This document shows positions 17,295 to 28,651 of a stretch of DNA of 64,000 bases, piece by piece. Each line of letters opens with the position of its first letter. Position 1 is the first letter of the stretch. The position numbers were made by a program, and so were the translations under genes. Below the pieces are notes generated by a model. That model had not been told where the DNA came from. It saw only the letters and a list, made by a program, of their open reading frames with translations, and made no database searches. Origin of the DNA: Pullulanibacillus pueri (GTDB lineage: Bacteria > Bacillota > Bacilli > Bacillales > Sporolactobacillaceae); the NCBI RefSeq assembly GCF_014639255.1, contig NZ_BMFV01000010.1, positions 52,699 to 116,698 of the forward strand, given 5' to 3'.

Positions 17295-17735
17295 CTAACT
17301 TGGTCGTGATTTATTGATAGTAAATTCTTGGATTAAATGGGTTTGGTCCATTAATACTGAAAGTTCAGATGTCAATTTAAAGAGAATAACAGTTTCTTTT
17401 TCTGGGGAAAGTGTGCCATTCGCCACTTTTCTATCAAGCTTTGCTTTCCCTTTAGAAATTAGTTGTGTGATTAAATAAGATTTAGTCACTCCATAACTTT
17501 TTGCAATGGCACTCATGGATTGGCCGGATTGAATTTGGTCTATTAATATAGTCTGATCAATATCTAATATCTTAGCCGCTTCATAAAGAAGTCTCAAATT
17601 ATAGTGTTCATGTTTATTTGAACGCGCAGTAGTAGCGTAATTTGTTTGGGTTGACGGTGTTGCCGCAAATGCAACAGAACCTGTACTCATTGAAGCAACA
17701 AGGACACCGGTGATAAGAAGATTTTTTAATTTCAT
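17295..17735 (-). CDS. Secreted protein with HTH-like helical repeats, unknown function
   Basis: The 146-residue product has a clear signal peptide (MKLKNLLITGVLVASMSTGS, cleavage near AFA-A at about 25). The mature part is helical and includes a segment reminiscent of LysM-unrelated helix-turn-helix repeats (ILIDQIQSGQSMSAIAKSYGVTKSYLITQL). Proteins of this shape are common and uncharacterised in Bacillales. The AAGGAGG site is strong. The promoter carries a perfect cre palindrome, so expression is probably repressed by CcpA on preferred carbon sources. No family name can be assigned. Confidence 0.75.
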   Translation of the reverse strand: MKLKNLLITGVLVASMSTGSVAFAATPSTQTNYATTARSNKHEHYNLRLLYEAAKILDIDQTILIDQIQSGQSMSAIAKSYGVTKSYLITQLISKGKAKLDRKVANGTLSPEKETVILFKLTSELSVLMDQTHLIQEFTINKSRPS

Positions 17736-17759
17736 GAGGTCGCCTCCTTGTATATAGTT

Positions 17760-17788
17760 ATTGTATTATGGAAACGTTTCCAAATCAA
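17760..17788 (-). promoter_or_regulatory. Promoter with embedded cre (CcpA) palindrome
   Basis: On the minus strand, -35 TTGATT (17788-17783) and -10 TACAAT (17765-17760) are exactly 17 bases apart. The spacer contains the perfect palindrome TGGAAACGTTTCCA (17769-17782), which fits WTGNAANCGNWNNCW at every defined position. CcpA binding would block polymerase directly. Confidence 0.8.
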
Positions 17789-17950
17789 GTTCAATTTGTG
17801 AACATTTTAACAAAGTTTGTGTCGGGTTGAATCCTTCTTAACGATAAAGAGTAGTGCTATTTTAAAATTCATTATTAGTAATAAAAAATTTCGAAACGAA
17901 TGTGTAGTTAGACCGTAAAGATATTAATGGTATAAACAGGGGGGAGAGCT

Positions 17951-18853
17951 TTGACACTCATTCTTGAAAAAGTTGTAAAGACGTTTGATCAATTTACTGC
18001 GGTGGATCATTTATCGATTGAAATACCTGAGAAACAGATATTTGGGTTGCTTGGTGCCAACGGCGCAGGAAAGACGACAACCTTCCGCATGATTTTAGAC
18101 CTTCTTCAGCCGACGTCTGGAAGGATCACTTGGAAAGGAAAACCCATCAACTATGAGATGACAAATCAAATCGGATATCTACCGGAGGAAAGAGGACTTT
18201 ATCCAAAGCTTAAGGTCTTCGAACAAATGATTTATCTTGGCAAATTAAAAGGCATGAAAAAGCCGGAGATTGTGAAGGAGCTTAAAGCGTGGCTCGAGCG
18301 TTTTGGCGTGTCGGATTACTACGATAAAAAGGTAGAGGATTTGTCTAAAGGGAATCAACAAAAAATCCAATTTATTGCGGCGGTCCTCCATCGCCCGAAG
18401 CTCTTGATTCTAGATGAACCGTTCACAGGGCTGGATCCAGTAAATGTTGAGGTCCTGAAGAATGCGGTAAAGGACTTGCAAAACGCGGGTATGTCAATTT
18501 TATTTTCCAGCCACCGCATGGACCATGTCGAAGAGTTATGTGAAAACCTCTGTATCCTCCATCATGGTAGACCCATAGTTTATGGGTCATTACATGAAGT
18601 TAAGTCCAATTACGGAAAGAAAAATGTTGTCATTCGCGGTGACTTTGATACAGAAGATCTTAAAGAGATACCTGGTGTAACACACTTTGAACGTGATCAT
18701 CGTTTTACAAAACTGCAAATAGAATCTGAAGAAAAAGCGGCCAATCTTTTTAATGCTATTAAGGACCGTGGCTTTGTTCGAGAGTTTCAGATTGTAGAGC
18801 CTACGCTTCAAGAGATTTTTATTGATAAGGTGGGTGAAGCGGCACATGAATAA
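17951..18853 (+). CDS. yhaQ: ABC transporter ATPase, NatA/YhaQ-like
   Basis: The 300-residue ATPase has Walker A GANGAGKTT, signature LSKGNQQKIQFIAA, Walker B LLILDEP and the switch histidine in SSHRMDHVEEL, plus the C-terminal extension seen in exporter ATPases of the NatA/YhaQ type. It powers the adjacent ABC-2 permease. The start is TTG at 17951 behind a GGGGGGAGAG site. The permease gene overlaps its last codons. Family members export sodium or other cations or drugs, so the substrate here is not known. Confidence 0.85.
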   Translation: MTLILEKVVKTFDQFTAVDHLSIEIPEKQIFGLLGANGAGKTTTFRMILDLLQPTSGRITWKGKPINYEMTNQIGYLPEERGLYPKLKVFEQMIYLGKLKGMKKPEIVKELKAWLERFGVSDYYDKKVEDLSKGNQQKIQFIAAVLHRPKLLILDEPFTGLDPVNVEVLKNAVKDLQNAGMSILFSSHRMDHVEELCENLCILHHGRPIVYGSLHEVKSNYGKKNVVIRGDFDTEDLKEIPGVTHFERDHRFTKLQIESEEKAANLFNAIKDRGFVREFQIVEPTLQEIFIDKVGEAAHE

Positions 18854-20096
18854 ATTTTGGACGGTTGTTTCACATACATATGCCAGTAAAATTAAAGCAC
18901 GTTCCTTTATCATCTCTACTTTAATTATGGTTATTGTTCTTGGGGTTATCGTTAATTTTGATAAAATGACGAAAGCCTTCTCTAGCAATGATCAAAAAAA
19001 GATCGCGGTGATCGATAATAGCAATGAAAATATCTATGCTGCATTGGAGCAGCAGGTTGATCAAGCGAGTAATAAAGTAAATTTATCTTCTTTTGATGGC
19101 AGTGAAGGGGCCGCGAAAAAGGCTGTTTCCAATGATGACTATGATGGTTATTTAATCGTTTCAACACAGGCAGATGGTTCTCTTGCTGGGACTTATAAGG
19201 CTTCTAAGATTACCGATAACGATACGATAAAGATGATTCAACAATCCTTACAACAAGTGAAAGTGATGCAGGCGACGCAACGTCTCGGACTCACCAATGA
19301 CCAAATAGCCGATGTCTTCACACCGGTTGCCTTCCAGAAAGTAGCTTTAGATAAACATGCAAAATCACAAAAAGAAATCAATCAGGCATCAGGCCTTGTA
19401 TATGTTGTTAATTTTATTATTTATGTTTCGATCTTAAGCTTTGGCTCGATGATTGCAATGGAAATTGCGACAGAAAAAGCTTCACGGGTTATGGAAATAA
19501 TTATTTCTAGTGTTTCACCAGTTACGCAAATGCTCGGGAAAATTATTGGTATTGCTCTTCTGGGTATCACGCAATATATCGTCCTTTTTGGGGTGACCTA
19601 TGACGTAGCCTCGATCTTTGGACAATCATCAAGTGCCGATTCAATCGTGGGTTATGTCAAACATGTGCCGATTAGTTTGATGTTATATGCCATTCTCTTT
19701 TTCCTTATTGGCTATTTTCTCTTTTCAACCTTATTTGCAACGATAGGTTCACTCGTCAGTCGTGTGGAAGATATCAACCAGGCCGTAGCTCCAGTCACAT
19801 TACTCGCGGTAGCAACATTCTTGGTATCTGTCTTTGGATTAAATTCACCAGAATCACCAGTGATCACGGTCATGAGCTTTGTGCCTTTCTTTACACCGAT
19901 TGTCATGTTCCTCCGTGTAGGGATTTTAGATATCCCTCTATGGCAAGTGTTGACTGGCATTGTGATTAATGTAGCAGTGATTTTTCTATTAATATTTATA
20001 GGGATGCGTGTTTACAAGGGTGGCGTCCTTATGTATGGCACAAATTCGATTTGGCGTTCCTTAAAGGGAGCTTTAAAACTGACAAAAGAAAATTGA
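18846..20096 (+). CDS. yhaP: ABC-2 permease, NatB/YhaP-like
   Basis: The 416-residue membrane protein has one N-terminal helix, a large extracytoplasmic loop (about residues 45-180) and five to six C-terminal helices, the typical ABC-2/NatB layout. ATG 18846 is chosen because it gives MNKFWTVVSHTYASKIKARSF and overlaps the ATPase stop by 8 bases (ATGAATAA). An upstream in-frame start at 18822 lies within the ATPase gene and lacks support. It forms an exporter with YhaQ. Confidence 0.85.
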   Translation: MNKFWTVVSHTYASKIKARSFIISTLIMVIVLGVIVNFDKMTKAFSSNDQKKIAVIDNSNENIYAALEQQVDQASNKVNLSSFDGSEGAAKKAVSNDDYDGYLIVSTQADGSLAGTYKASKITDNDTIKMIQQSLQQVKVMQATQRLGLTNDQIADVFTPVAFQKVALDKHAKSQKEINQASGLVYVVNFIIYVSILSFGSMIAMEIATEKASRVMEIIISSVSPVTQMLGKIIGIALLGITQYIVLFGVTYDVASIFGQSSSADSIVGYVKHVPISLMLYAILFFLIGYFLFSTLFATIGSLVSRVEDINQAVAPVTLLAVATFLVSVFGLNSPESPVITVMSFVPFFTPIVMFLRVGILDIPLWQVLTGIVINVAVIFLLIFIGMRVYKGGVLMYGTNSIWRSLKGALKLTKEN

Positions 20097-20245
20097 ATCA
20101 TCCTGTTAAAAGAACCTGAGACAGTGAAGAAAAAGGATAGGTGAGCGGGGATGCCTGTCTTTTTTCTATTTATATTATGCTGAAGGAAATGTGTAATCGA
20201 CTCTTGTAGACCTAATCTTTAATTTAAGATAGAAGGAGCAAAAAA

Positions 20246-21127
20246 ATGGAAAAAGTACTGCTTGATACAGATATTGGAGGAGATATAGATGATGCCATTT
20301 GCCTAGCGTATTTATTAAAAGAGCCACAGTGTGATTTAGTTGGCATTACAACAGTTTGCGGAGAATCGGATAAACGGGCGGCAGTTGCAAATGCGATATG
20401 TCAAACGGTCAAGCGGGATATTCCGATCGTCGCGGGATTGGACACAACATTGCAGCCAGTACCTGTATATCCGACGCCGGATGGTGCAGTGGCATTAGCA
20501 AGCTGGGATCATGATAACTATGAAAAATCAGATGCACCTGCATTCATGTATGAGTTAATTACAGCGCATCCACATGACATTATATTGATCGGGATCGGCA
20601 ACATGACCAATATTGCGACCCTATTTAACACATATCCGGATGCGCCGTCCTTGTTAAAGGGACTTTATGTCATGAATGGCTATTTTGGTCGGGAGCCGTT
20701 ACCCGAGGCCCACTACAATTGGAACTCATGGGCGGATCCGCTCGCTTCCAAAATCGTTTTTTCCTCCAAGACAGCGATCCATCGGGCAATTACACTTGAA
20801 GTCACAGATAGATTGACCATAGAAGCAGCAAGGGCGGGAGAACTTTTCCATGCGGACTCGTATTTGATGAAAGCAGTATTTGATTTTGGACATGCGTGGC
20901 TGGAAAGCTCTAATAAGTTAACACTGCATGATCCATTGGCGGCAGTTTGTGTTTTTCATTCCGATGTGTGTCAATTTGAAAAAGGGTTTGTCCATGTTGA
21001 AATCAGTGAAGAAACGTCAATGGGAGGCACCTCGTTTAAAGCCGATCAAGCTGGGAATGTGGAAATCTCTAGAGAAGTAAACGTGACACGTTTTTATCGT
21101 ATTTTATCTACGACATTAAATGGGTAA
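20246..21127 (+). CDS. Inosine-uridine preferring nucleoside hydrolase family protein
   Basis: The 293-residue protein begins with the metal-binding aspartate cluster DTDIGGDIDDA (D7, D9, D13, D15, D16), the signature of calcium-dependent nucleoside hydrolases that split ribonucleosides to base and ribose. Further family blocks are GNMTNIATLF and HDPLAAV. GAAGGAG precedes the ATG. It appears monocistronic. A purine-salvage role would fit with pbuE nearby, but the genes are not linked in one operon. Confidence 0.87.
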   Translation: MEKVLLDTDIGGDIDDAICLAYLLKEPQCDLVGITTVCGESDKRAAVANAICQTVKRDIPIVAGLDTTLQPVPVYPTPDGAVALASWDHDNYEKSDAPAFMYELITAHPHDIILIGIGNMTNIATLFNTYPDAPSLLKGLYVMNGYFGREPLPEAHYNWNSWADPLASKIVFSSKTAIHRAITLEVTDRLTIEAARAGELFHADSYLMKAVFDFGHAWLESSNKLTLHDPLAAVCVFHSDVCQFEKGFVHVEISEETSMGGTSFKADQAGNVEISREVNVTRFYRILSTTLNG

Positions 21128-21264
21128 GTAAGGTCTTCGGAGATGTGATACGGCAAGAAGGAGTCTACCATGGGAATCACCATAACCTAAACAAATGAGG
21201 GTATATTAGAGGGTGATATAATATATCTAATGAATCATTGTAATGGAACAAGGAGGACAAACTT

Positions 21265-21771
21265 TTGAAAAAGAACCCCACATTAGATATGTATGATTAC
21301 AATGTTTGGGCCAATAAGGAAATGATTAATCGGATAAAGTCACTTCCAAAGGACCTGTATCATCATGACATCAATGTTGGTTTTTCTTCAGTTTCAGAAG
21401 TGTTATCTCATATTTATCTTGTTGAGCAAACATGGTTTGACATTATGAAGGGTCAAACGATGAATGCTGCGATGACAACGGCAAATCAATTAAAAGAACA
21501 ATTTGAAGCAAAAGAGATAGAGGAAATAGAAGCCCTCTATGATGATTTATCCCTCAAACATCGAGCCTTTTTAGTTGATCAGGAGGATAGGGATCAAGGG
21601 GTTCTTGTTGATAACCCTTATGCAGGTCCATTAGAAACTTCAATTTATGAGTCAGTCCTGCACGTTGTGACTCATGGCAGTTACCACCGCGGTAATATTG
21701 CAACCAAGATCAGACAGCAAGGGCATCCGTCGGTCATGCAGGATTATGGGCTCTATCTTTATAAAAGATGA
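21265..21771 (+). CDS. DinB-family protein
   Basis: The 168-residue four-helix protein carries the DinB metal-site pattern, with histidines in LSHIYLVEQTWF and HVVTHGSYHRGNIATKIRQQG. DinB-fold proteins include thiol-dependent S-transferases and DNA-damage-induced proteins of unknown role. The start is TTG at 21265 after AGGAGGA. No operon partner is evident; an HTH_42 protein gene follows after 65 bases. Confidence 0.85.
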   Translation: MKKNPTLDMYDYNVWANKEMINRIKSLPKDLYHHDINVGFSSVSEVLSHIYLVEQTWFDIMKGQTMNAAMTTANQLKEQFEAKEIEEIEALYDDLSLKHRAFLVDQEDRDQGVLVDNPYAGPLETSIYESVLHVVTHGSYHRGNIATKIRQQGHPSVMQDYGLYLYKR

Positions 21772-21836
21772 TCGTTTATATCATTAATTTTTAGAGATCC
21801 TCCAGTTGGAAATTTGGTCAATGAGGGGCTTCGTTA

Positions 21837-22976
21837 ATGATGAAAAATAATATCATTAAAGGAAAAGAGCATGCGTTGGGGATACCGCCAGTCCTTAGTC
21901 CTCGGGCGTTGAATCGTGCTCTACTGGCACGGCAAATGCTGCTGACACGTGTAAATTTATCAGTGTTAGATAGTATTGAACGTCTTGTCGGCATACAATC
22001 TCAGGACCCTAAAGCCCCTTATTTTAGTCTTTGGACACGGGTTGAAGGATTTCGCCCAGAGGATCTATCCCATCTCATTCAAGAAAAAAAGGTCGTCCGC
22101 CTCTCCTTAATGCGCGCCACTCTCCACTTAGTGTCATCCCAGGATAGCTTGAGTTTGCGACCTTTAGTTCAATCTGTCCATGAAAAGGCATTAAAAAGTG
22201 CTTTTAGTAAGGATCTTAAGGATCTGGACCTCCAAGCGGTCGCTGAGAGTGGCTGTGCCTTAGTCGAAACCAATCCAATGACTTTGGGTGAACTTGGTAA
22301 GCAATTAAACAAGCAATGGCCGGCTGTTCATCCCGCGGCTTTAGCTGCTGTTATTAGGACGTATGTCCCTCTCATTCAATTACCGCCACGTGGATTATGG
22401 GGAAAAAGTGGGCAAGCGGTTTATACCTCTTCTGAAAAATGGCTAGGCAAGCCATCCTTCTCAAATTTGAAAATAGAAGACCCAATCCTTCGTTATCTCG
22501 CTGCTTTCGGCCCAGCTACTATTCGAGACATGCAAGTCTGGTCTGGCCTCACTAAACTTAGAGAAAAGGTAGATCACCTTCGACCACAACTTATCCTTTT
22601 TCACGATGATCAAGGCAATGAGCTATTTGATATCCCTGATGCACCGAGACCCGATCAGAACATAGCCTCTCCACCGCGATTCCTTGGAGGCTTTGATAAC
22701 CTCTTGCTCTCCTATGCAGATAGAAGGCGAATCATACCAGAGGAATTCCGAGGCAAAGTATTCACTAGAAATGGTATTATCAAACCGACCCTTCTCATTG
22801 ATGGCTTCGTTGCAGGGGTATGGAAAATTGAAGAAGACAAAAGGGCTGTGAGGCTTATTATTGCCCTTTTTAAAGGACTTCTCAGTGAGGACCGCGAAGC
22901 ATTAATAGAAGAGGGCCATAGACTGCTAAATTTAATAGTGGGTTTAAAAAGGACCCGCGAAATACTTTTTGTATAA
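21837..22976 (+). CDS. Winged-helix DNA-binding domain protein (HTH_42, YcaQ-like)
   Basis: The 379-residue protein matches the HTH_42 family. The N-terminal LSPRALNRALLARQMLL...RLVGIQSQDPKAPYFSLWTR and central LIQEKKVVRLSLMRATLHLVS are conserved blocks, and the C-terminal part includes GGFDNLLLSYADRRRI. Family members include DNA glycosylases such as YcaQ/AlkX that unhook interstrand crosslinks. The GAGGGG site lies about 8 bases upstream. The catalytic motif was not verified, so enzyme activity is an inference. Confidence 0.82.
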   Translation: MMKNNIIKGKEHALGIPPVLSPRALNRALLARQMLLTRVNLSVLDSIERLVGIQSQDPKAPYFSLWTRVEGFRPEDLSHLIQEKKVVRLSLMRATLHLVSSQDSLSLRPLVQSVHEKALKSAFSKDLKDLDLQAVAESGCALVETNPMTLGELGKQLNKQWPAVHPAALAAVIRTYVPLIQLPPRGLWGKSGQAVYTSSEKWLGKPSFSNLKIEDPILRYLAAFGPATIRDMQVWSGLTKLREKVDHLRPQLILFHDDQGNELFDIPDAPRPDQNIASPPRFLGGFDNLLLSYADRRRIIPEEFRGKVFTRNGIIKPTLLIDGFVAGVWKIEEDKRAVRLIIALFKGLLSEDREALIEEGHRLLNLIVGLKRTREILFV

Positions 22977-23343
22977 CATAGGTTATTTCTGACAGACATA
23001 GCTTACACTAGGCCCTCAGGAAAGTCCCCTCTTTTCAACCTTATCTGAAATGAACATGCTATAATAATGATAAAGATTTCATCCGAATAATAGGATGGAA
23101 GGGGTGTAAGTAGCAATAGAGAGTTAGATGAGAAAATGAGAATGTGAATGATACAAATGGTAATAGTATAGATATATCGTTCTCAATCAAGTCTTCATTT
23201 TATAATTGGAAAAATACATGGAGATTCGCACTTACAACTCTAAAAATAAAGGTCCAAGAGCATTCAAAGGAAACAGCAAATCCATTCGCTAAATTGTCAA
23301 AGCTTAATACTTTTAATTCAAGAAGAAATTTAGTATTATAATT
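22977..23343. other. Gene-poor stretch before katG
   Basis: This gap has a TATAAT at about 23061 and a weak hairpin CATCC...GGATG near 23080-23097. It also holds a 65-codon frame (23144-23341) with a poor ribosome site and no recognisable similarity, which I do not annotate as a gene. Confidence 0.5.
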
Positions 23344-23358
23344 ATATAATAATTATTA
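23344..23358 (+). promoter_or_regulatory. PerR-like operator upstream of katG
   Basis: ATATAATAATTATTA matches the PerR box TTATAATnATTATAA at 12 of 14 defined positions, 70 bases before the katG start. PerR derepresses catalase genes under peroxide stress in Bacillus. Confidence 0.5.
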
Positions 23359-23412
23359 TAGTTTATTAGTCATCGTAGTTGGTGACATAGCTATATATTT
23401 CTTGATTTTTAG

Positions 23413-25647
<2,235 letters not shown>

Positions 25648-25658
25648 TAACTAAACTA

Positions 25659-25710
25659 ATACCCTTGTAGAGGCGTTACTTTAAGTAGCCACTCTGCAGG
25701 GGTATTTTTT
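25659..25710 (+). terminator. Terminator of katG
   Basis: ATACCCTTGTAGAG/CTCTGCAGGGGTAT pair over 14 positions with two G-U pairs, followed by a run of T. Confidence 0.85.
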
Positions 25711-25714
25711 ATAA

Positions 25715-25900
25715 CATCTGGAAATCTAAATTTTGGTTGATGTCCACTCCAGGTTGCTCGCTTTCCCCATATCCAGCAGGATTAACGAAAGCTTCTAGGA
25801 GAATCATCCTCGCAGAGAAAGTGTATATTTACGATTTTTTTTGTAGGTTGGTTCGGTATTCGACGCACCATCTGGTTCCTCAAAAATGTGGTCACAAATT
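25715..25900. repeat. Dispersed intergenic repeat, copy A2
   Basis: Blocks CACTCCAGGTTGCTCGC, GAATCATCCTCGCAGAG, TTTACGATTTTTT and TTCGACGCACCATC occur in the same order as in copy A1 (3133-3270). It has no coding potential. The rest of the gap to 26075 shows nothing else of note. Confidence 0.7.
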
Positions 25901-26074
25901 TATGTGCGCGTATGTCTCTTTTGTGAGTTATCCTCTTGTTTCGTACGCGACTTGTGAGTTGTAGCTTTCTTTTGTTACATGTTTTAATATCCTCTAAAGC
26001 TTCTTAGCAAATGCTCAGGAATTTTCGGTTAGGGCACTTCTGTTAGGGGGTTATTTCTTTTAAACTCTTTTTTA

Positions 26075-26104
26075 TTTACAACATCAAAATAGTTTAGTAA
26101 ACTA
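26075..26104 (+). promoter_or_regulatory. MarR-gene promoter with overlapping operator
   Basis: A -35-like TTTACA (26075-26080) and -10-like TAAACT (26098-26103) are 17 bases apart. The perfect 7-1-7 palindrome TAGTTTA-G-TAAACTA (26090-26104) covers the -10. The MarR protein encoded next is the natural candidate to bind it and autoregulate. Confidence 0.6.
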
Positions 26105-26131
26105 AATAAAATAAATTACGGGAGGACTTTT

Positions 26132-26569
26132 ATGATTGAAGATAGAAAAGTGGATCAGTTTTTGACCCATTGGCGGTTTATTAACCGGCATCTTCGCGAA
26201 GGTCGGTTGACACATGGCGATAAGAACATTACCCGCCTACAATGGACATTGTTACGGCATGTAGGAAGGTCAGAAAATTGCACAATGGGAAGTATTGCTG
26301 AACATTTTAATGTAAGCATGAGTACGGTCTCACAGATGATTGATCGGCTGGAGAAGTGGGGATATGTTGAGCGTGGGGCTTCAGTTCATGATGCCCGAGT
26401 GAAAATTGTGTCTCTTACAGAAAAGGGAGTAAAAATGATCCAAGAAGGAAGGGCCTCTTATCTCCATCAGTTAACTAATGGATTAAGTCAGTTTTCGGAA
26501 GACGAGCAGGAGACCTTCATTCACCTTCTTCAACAATTGTCTGAAAATTTAAGAGAAGGATCAGATTAA
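26132..26569 (+). CDS. MarR-family transcriptional regulator
   Basis: The 145-residue winged-helix protein has the MarR core: MGSIAEHFNVSMSTVSQMIDRLEKWGYVERGASVHDARVKIVSLTEKG. GGGAGG precedes the ATG. It lies upstream of a heterodimeric drug-type ABC exporter, a recurrent arrangement in which MarR represses itself and the pump. The ligand is unknown. Confidence 0.88.
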   Translation: MIEDRKVDQFLTHWRFINRHLREGRLTHGDKNITRLQWTLLRHVGRSENCTMGSIAEHFNVSMSTVSQMIDRLEKWGYVERGASVHDARVKIVSLTEKGVKMIQEGRASYLHQLTNGLSQFSEDEQETFIHLLQQLSENLREGSD

Positions 26570-26689
26570 GATCACCAACAAGAGTAGAAAAAAATAATAG
26601 AATCAACAATAACCCCTTTCTTTATTTAGCGAGAATGTAATGAAGACCCGAATGATGGGTTTGTTTTAATAGAATGTGGCCATATAAAT

Positions 26690-26800
26690 TTTGGTCATAG
26701 GTGCGGATCTCCACTCCAGCTGCTCACATTCCTTGAGCGAGTGCTTTTCCTGAAGGCCTCTCGCATCTTCCGTTAAGGGCTTGCTTGACGGCAACTTTAA
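26690..26800. repeat. Dispersed intergenic repeat, copy A3 (diverged)
   Basis: GGATCTCCACTCCAGCTGCTCACATTCC resembles the core of the A family (positions 26713 onward). It lies between the MarR gene and the exporter genes, in a gap with no other recognisable element. The core match is written in blocks here only for identification: CTCCACTCCAG and TGCTC. Confidence 0.5.
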
Positions 26801-26923
26801 TGGTATGAAGGCATATGCCCCAACATCAGGCTGTGCTTAGCGAAGCAGCGAAGTAAAGCCAAGTTTTTTAAATGACAAAACGAAAAAGGACGATCTACCG
26901 AAAGTCTAAAGGTGGAATGATGG

Positions 26924-28651
26924 ATGCATTTTTTAAGAAAATATGCAAAAAAGTATTGGAAGCTGTTTTTTACGGCTGTGTTCTTTTTAATGTGCGAAGC
27001 TCTCAGTGATTTAATGCAGCCAACGATCATGTCTAAGATCATTGATGTTGGTGTGGCGTCAAAGAACCTGGATTACGTGTTAAAACTAGGGAGCTTCATG
27101 CTATTGATGACGGTATGCGGGGCCATTGCGGCTTCATTAAGAAGCACTTTAGCCAGCATTGTGTCGCAGAACTTCGCTGCAGAATTACGTTCAGATTTAT
27201 TTCAAAAAATCCAGAAGCTTTCGTTTAAAAGTATTGATAAATTCGACAGGGCTTCACTTATTACGAGACTTACCAACGATGTGACTCAGGTGCAAAATTT
27301 TATCAATGGTTTAATGAGAATGTTTGTTAAGGCGCCACTTCTGGCTCTTGGGGCATTGATTATGGCTGTCAGGCTCGATCCCCAGCTTTCAGTTGTATTG
27401 GCCGTAGTCGTACCGATTGTCATTATTTTAATTATTTTAAACATGAGATTGGGATTTCCACTTTTTATGAAGGTTCAAAAAGCCCTCGATCGCGTAAACG
27501 GTATCATGAGGGAATACTTATCTGGAGTTCGTGTGGTGAAGGCTTTTAACAGGTCAAAATTTGAAGTCGAAAAGTTTAGTGCTTCAAATGACAATCTGCA
27601 GCAACGCTCCACTTCCTCCATTAGGATAATGTCTATCTTTGGTCCCGCCATTTTACTTGTGGTCAACTTTGGCATCGTCGTTATTTTGTGGATGGGCGGC
27701 TTCGGCGTAAATAATGGCACCATGCACGTGGGGCATATTATTGCTTTTATTAATTATATGACACAGATTTCGACCTCGCTTATGATGATCTCCATGGTGT
27801 TTAATATGTTTGTCCGGGCAAGGGCTTCGACCTCTCGTATTGGTGAAGTATTTGCTACTCAAGATAAGATCACCTGGAATGACCGTAGTCCAGAAAAGAC
27901 AGATATAAAGGGACGAATTGACTTTGATGATGTCATGTTTTCCTATTCTGAGAAAGAAGAAGATGCGGTTTTGAAAAATATCCATTTTAGTATTTACCCA
28001 GGAGAAACTGTTGGGATTATCGGATCAACGGGATCAGGAAAAAGCACGCTCGTAAATCTCATTCCTCGATTTTATGATGCCACGAGTGGGAGCATCAAAG
28101 TGGACGGTGTGGATGTTCAGCAGTTTAATCCTCATGATTTGCGCGAAAAAATTGCGATTGTCCCGCAGAAAAATATTCTCTTTACTGGAAGTGTGATTGA
28201 GAATATCCGGTGGGGAAATGATCTGGCCGAGATGGATGAGATAGAACAAGCGGCAAAGTTAGCGGAGGCCCATGACTTCATTCAGGCAACACCTGAGGGC
28301 TATGAGACAAGAATAGGCCAGGGGGGCGTCAACTTTTCCGGCGGTCAGAAACAGCGTCTGTCTATTGCTAGGGCTTTGGTCAGAAAACCGGAAATTCTAA
28401 TTCTTGATGATAGTACTAGCGCGGTCGATGTTGCGACCGAAATTCGGATAAAGGAAGCCTTGAAGAAATATGCTAAAGGGCTTACGTGCCTCCTTATTGC
28501 GCAACGGATTACCTCTGTGATGGACACAGATAAAATTATCGTGATGGATCAAGGCGAAGTGGTCGGCTTGGGAACGCATGCTGAGCTTTTAAGGACCTGT
28601 CGTGTCTATCAAGAAATTTACCAATCGCAAATGGGCAAGGAAGTGTTGTAA
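26924..28651 (+). CDS. Heterodimeric ABC multidrug exporter subunit, BmrC-like (degenerate site)
   Basis: The 575-residue fused exporter has six membrane helices (about residues 12-290) and an ATPase domain with Walker A GSTGSGKS (367-374), signature FSGGQ (471-475) and Walker B ILILDD (491-496). The catalytic glutamate is aspartate (D496) and the switch histidine is glutamine (Q527 in IAQRITS), the degenerate half-site typical of heterodimers such as BmrCD. Its partner starts immediately after the stop codon. The AAAGGTGG site supports the ATG at 26924. The substrates are unknown, probably drugs or lipids. Confidence 0.9.
   Translation: MHFLRKYAKKYWKLFFTAVFFLMCEALSDLMQPTIMSKIIDVGVASKNLDYVLKLGSFMLLMTVCGAIAASLRSTLASIVSQNFAAELRSDLFQKIQKLSFKSIDKFDRASLITRLTNDVTQVQNFINGLMRMFVKAPLLALGALIMAVRLDPQLSVVLAVVVPIVIILIILNMRLGFPLFMKVQKALDRVNGIMREYLSGVRVVKAFNRSKFEVEKFSASNDNLQQRSTSSIRIMSIFGPAILLVVNFGIVVILWMGGFGVNNGTMHVGHIIAFINYMTQISTSLMMISMVFNMFVRARASTSRIGEVFATQDKITWNDRSPEKTDIKGRIDFDDVMFSYSEKEEDAVLKNIHFSIYPGETVGIIGSTGSGKSTLVNLIPRFYDATSGSIKVDGVDVQQFNPHDLREKIAIVPQKNILFTGSVIENIRWGNDLAEMDEIEQAAKLAEAHDFIQATPEGYETRIGQGGVNFSGGQKQRLSIARALVRKPEILILDDSTSAVDVATEIRIKEALKKYAKGLTCLLIAQRITSVMDTDKIIVMDQGEVVGLGTHAELLRTCRVYQEIYQSQMGKEVL

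Noticed and set aside
21141..21155. CCGTATCA match to the att core on the minus strand
   Set aside because: Only eight bases agree and the flanks do not, so it is consistent with chance.
23144..23341. 65-codon frame before katG
   Set aside because: Poor ribosome site, no recognisable similarity, and it ends in the AT-rich PerR-like region.
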